A stretch of DNA of 18,685 nt from assembly GCA_021779415.1 (NCBI GenBank), contig JAJYAS010000005.1, positions 1 to 18,685 on the forward strand, given 5' to 3'. Origin of the DNA: Bacillota bacterium (GTDB taxonomy: Bacteria; Bacillota_B; Desulfitobacteriia; Desulfitobacteriales; Desulfitobacteriaceae). The notes beneath the pieces were generated by a model. That model worked only from the letters and a program-made list of their open reading frames with translations, was not told the origin of the DNA and made no database searches. Positions 17,012 to 18,685 of this stretch are shown piece after piece (within the stretch, counting starts at the first letter, position 1; the number at the start of each line of letters is the position of its first letter). Both the position numbers and the translations under genes were made by a program.

Positions 17012-18109
17012 TTAAAGTTTAGCGTTTTTTAAATAATCGGCCAAAATCTCCGCCACAGCTTCTGCCGCGCCATTAGCCTCACCGAGTGTATTTACTTGGC
17101 TCCCAAACTCCAGCAATAACCCTCCGTCAGAAAGGTGTTGGTTATACCGTGCATCAGCAGCATAACTTATATTAGGTGAAAAGAGTCCTGGATATTTCTT
17201 TTCCCCTAAAGCCATAAGCTCTTTGGCTAAAGCCTCGTTCTTTTGCCAGTGCGGATTCTTCTTTCCGATGACCACCAACACCTGGCTGACCTTTTGACCT
17301 TTTACCGTAATGGTTGACTTTGGCACCCCAGGTGGAAAACCATCTCTATGAACATCGATTAAAACCTTCAGATTTGGATAATCTTTGGTCATTTGGGTTG
17401 CTGTATTTACAGAAGCCCCATATGCTTTCATGAAATCCACGGCATCATGTATTTGCAACGAGTGAACAGCGCCGATACCATTTTGTTCAAGGGCTTTTTT
17501 TAATGTTTCCCCGACCGTAACGACATCTCCATTTTCTCCCTGTCGCCGTTCAGGACCTCCGTCCCCTGCATAGCTCTCACTATTATGCGTATTATATATT
17601 CCCACTAGAATCCCCTTTGCCCCGGGAACTGGAACCGGAGGAGGAGTCACAGCCGTATTCCCTGAAGGTTTTGTCGTGCCACTTTCGATGGGCTCAAGAA
17701 TTGGACCTTCAAACTCAGGATCATTAGGATTGTAAGCCCAACCTAGCCATACCGGACCTTGAGGAGGAGGAGAAAAGTAGCTCAAGAAAAAAGTTCGTGG
17801 ATCTGCAACATTCACACCTGTTAATAAAAACATACCAACTGCGGCCCCTTGGTTCCTTGTTAAATCCAAACGAGCACGCTCTGGCTGAGAGTATCCTGGG
17901 ACCCCTTCCATCAAAATGGACTCAAATGGGAACGACTGTTGAGCCAGCAGCCCCACAAGTTGACGAGAACTGCCACTTTGAAGAGCATAAGTCAAGCCTA
18001 AAACAATGAGAATACTGACTAGGCCAAGAAGAAATCCTCGAAACGATTCTTTAAATCTCCACATCCGCAAATGCTTTTTTTGACGTTGATAAAAATCTTC
18101 CCGTAGCAA
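17012..18109 (-). CDS. spoIIP: SpoIIP, sporulation peptidoglycan amidase/endopeptidase
   Basis: SpoIIP works with SpoIID and SpoIIM to thin septal peptidoglycan and drive engulfment during sporulation. A membrane anchor lies at about residues 25-43 and the Zn-dependent amidase domain at about 166-362. Likely metal or catalytic residues are H175 and E178 (YNTHNSESY), H254 (DVHRDG) and E334 (LLLEFGSQ). A proline-rich linker sits at about 150-163. At 365 residues it is slightly shorter than the Bacillus protein. The TTG start at 18109 follows AGGAAGGGGG by nine bases, and that site lies inside a hairpin. In Bacillus, spoIIP is near lepA; here they are 14 kb apart. Confidence 0.95.
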   Translation of the reverse strand: MLREDFYQRQKKHLRMWRFKESFRGFLLGLVSILIVLGLTYALQSGSSRQLVGLLAQQSFPFESILMEGVPGYSQPERARLDLTRNQGAAVGMFLLTGVNVADPRTFFLSYFSPPPQGPVWLGWAYNPNDPEFEGPILEPIESGTTKPSGNTAVTPPPVPVPGAKGILVGIYNTHNSESYAGDGGPERRQGENGDVVTVGETLKKALEQNGIGAVHSLQIHDAVDFMKAYGASVNTATQMTKDYPNLKVLIDVHRDGFPPGVPKSTITVKGQKVSQVLVVIGKKNPHWQKNEALAKELMALGEKKYPGLFSPNISYAADARYNQHLSDGGLLLEFGSQVNTLGEANGAAEAVAEILADYLKNAKL

Positions 18110-18110
18110 A

Positions 18111-18158
18111 GGACTTATCCCCCTTCCTCTTTATTGAAGAAGTATGAGGGACAAGTCC
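18111..18158 (-). promoter_or_regulatory. Hairpin sequestering the spoIIP ribosome binding site
   Basis: In minus-strand RNA, GGACUUGUCCC (18158-18148) pairs with GGGAUAAGUCC (18121-18111), 11 bp with one G-U. Inside, CUUCUUC (18142-18136) pairs with GAGGAAG (18129-18123). The SD AGGAAGGGGG is buried, and the UUG start is one base past the stem. No U-tract follows, so it is not a terminator. Confidence 0.65.
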
Positions 18159-18245
18159 AAGGTAGAACTTACCAATTCACTTTTGATCCAAAATATCTTC
18201 AGAAGTTTAAGGATTCCTAATCAACTCTGGCTCATTGCTAATAGG

Positions 18246-18575
18246 CTAACGAAGCGTCGTGGGAACAAAGCTATCGACAATTCCAATGACCAGCGATGCC
18301 AATAAAGCACCAATAATGGAAACTGAAATAGAACCAGGTACGATAAACTGACTTAAATAAATTACGACAGCGGCCGTAACAAATCCGACCGAACCTCGCC
18401 CCATGCGAGTAATTTTGTTTCCAAACGCCTTTTCGATAACATAACCAAGTAAAGCAATCACCACGGCGGCGATCAACGCTCCAGTAAAACCAGCCACACG
18501 AAGTCCCGGAACGATATAACTAACCAAAAGCAGAACCACAGCTGAAACGACAAACCGCACGATCATTCCTAACAT
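18246..18575 (-). CDS. Small four-helix membrane protein, phage holin family 4 / YvlD type
   Basis: This 109-residue protein is nearly all hydrophobic, with four likely membrane helices at about 3-22, 28-46, 55-72 and 78-96 joined by short G/P-rich turns (YIVPGLRVAGF, FIVPGSISVS). That pattern fits the Pfam phage-holin 4 superfamily, which includes Bacillus YvlD, a chromosomal membrane protein of unclear role. There is no sign of phage genes nearby. I choose ATG 18575, seven bases after GGAGG; an upstream in-frame start at 18608 lacks a site. It lies 136 bases before spoIIP. Confidence 0.85.
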   Translation of the reverse strand: MLGMIVRFVVSAVVLLLVSYIVPGLRVAGFTGALIAAVVIALLGYVIEKAFGNKITRMGRGSVGFVTAAVVIYLSQFIVPGSISVSIIGALLASLVIGIVDSFVPTTLR

Positions 18576-18626
18576 TGTAAGACCTCCAATCATTTTATTG
18601 AGGATCACTTTATTTCTAGAGCGTCC

Positions 18627-18648
18627 TTAAACTACAACCTTAGTTTAA
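18627..18648. other. Palindrome upstream of the YvlD-type gene
   Basis: TTAAACTA (18627-18634) and TAGTTTAA (18641-18648) form a perfect 8-bp inverted repeat with a six-base spacer, about 52 bases before the start codon. It may be an operator or part of a weak promoter region; TTGATA lies just upstream on the minus strand. The remainder of 18576-18685 is AT-rich with no other gene. Confidence 0.4.
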
Positions 18649-18685
18649 ACAATATCAACAAAATTTATTAATATATCATTTTCAT

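Noticed and set aside
18246..18575. Prophage remnant
   Set aside because: The holin-like fold is shared by chromosomal YvlD proteins, and no other phage gene is seen.

Overview
The window carries a complete molybdenum nitrogenase gene cluster from a spore-forming, anaerobic member of the Firmicutes, most like the Peptococcaceae (Desulfosporosinus/Desulfitobacterium) or heliobacteria. Three things point there: a spoIIP sporulation gene, strong GGAGG-type ribosome binding sites, and the gene order nifI1-nifI2-nifH-nifD-nifK-nifE-nifN-nifX-fdx-nifB-nifV, which I recall from Heliobacterium chlorum and its relatives. Genus-level assignment is inference. Every gene lies on the minus strand, so transcription runs from high to low coordinates.

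Layout in transcription order: a small four-helix membrane protein of the YvlD/holin-4 type (18575-18246); spoIIP (18109-17012), whose Shine-Dalgarno (SD) sequence sits inside a hairpin; murJ/mviN (16842-15271) behind an extended -10 promoter; a HutP-family RNA-binding antiterminator (15050-14607) preceded by its own terminator hairpin; a leader of about 250 nt holding seven NAGUG pentamers and then a 15-bp intrinsic terminator; a 29-codon small ORF; and the tightly packed nif operon (14286-4317), closed by a 20-bp terminator. Below it are a GNAT acetyltransferase (4140-3679), a GC-rich non-coding repeat element (about 3188-3670), and lepA (3015-1210) followed by hemW (1199 to the window edge). 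An 18-bp, four-copy minisatellite covers the lepA/hemW junction.

How the genes work together: NifH passes electrons to the NifDK dinitrogenase. NifB makes the Fe-S core of FeMo-co, NifEN is the maturation scaffold, NifX probably carries the precursor, and NifV supplies homocitrate. The ferredoxin probably donates electrons to NifB or nitrogenase. NifI1/NifI2 are PII-like proteins expected to switch nitrogenase off post-translationally when nitrogen is plentiful. No nifA gene or sigma-54 type promoter was seen.

The strongest candidate for something undescribed is transcriptional control by attenuation. A HutP paralogue that keeps the metal-binding histidines sits directly upstream of an array of seven NAG-containing pentamers and a terminator in front of nif, and a second terminator lies in its own leader. 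This suggests a HutP-type, possibly histidine-responsive, antitermination switch for nitrogen fixation. The murJ-hutP-nif-GNAT block also separates spoIIP from lepA, genes that are near neighbours in Bacillus subtilis, which suggests insertion or rearrangement.
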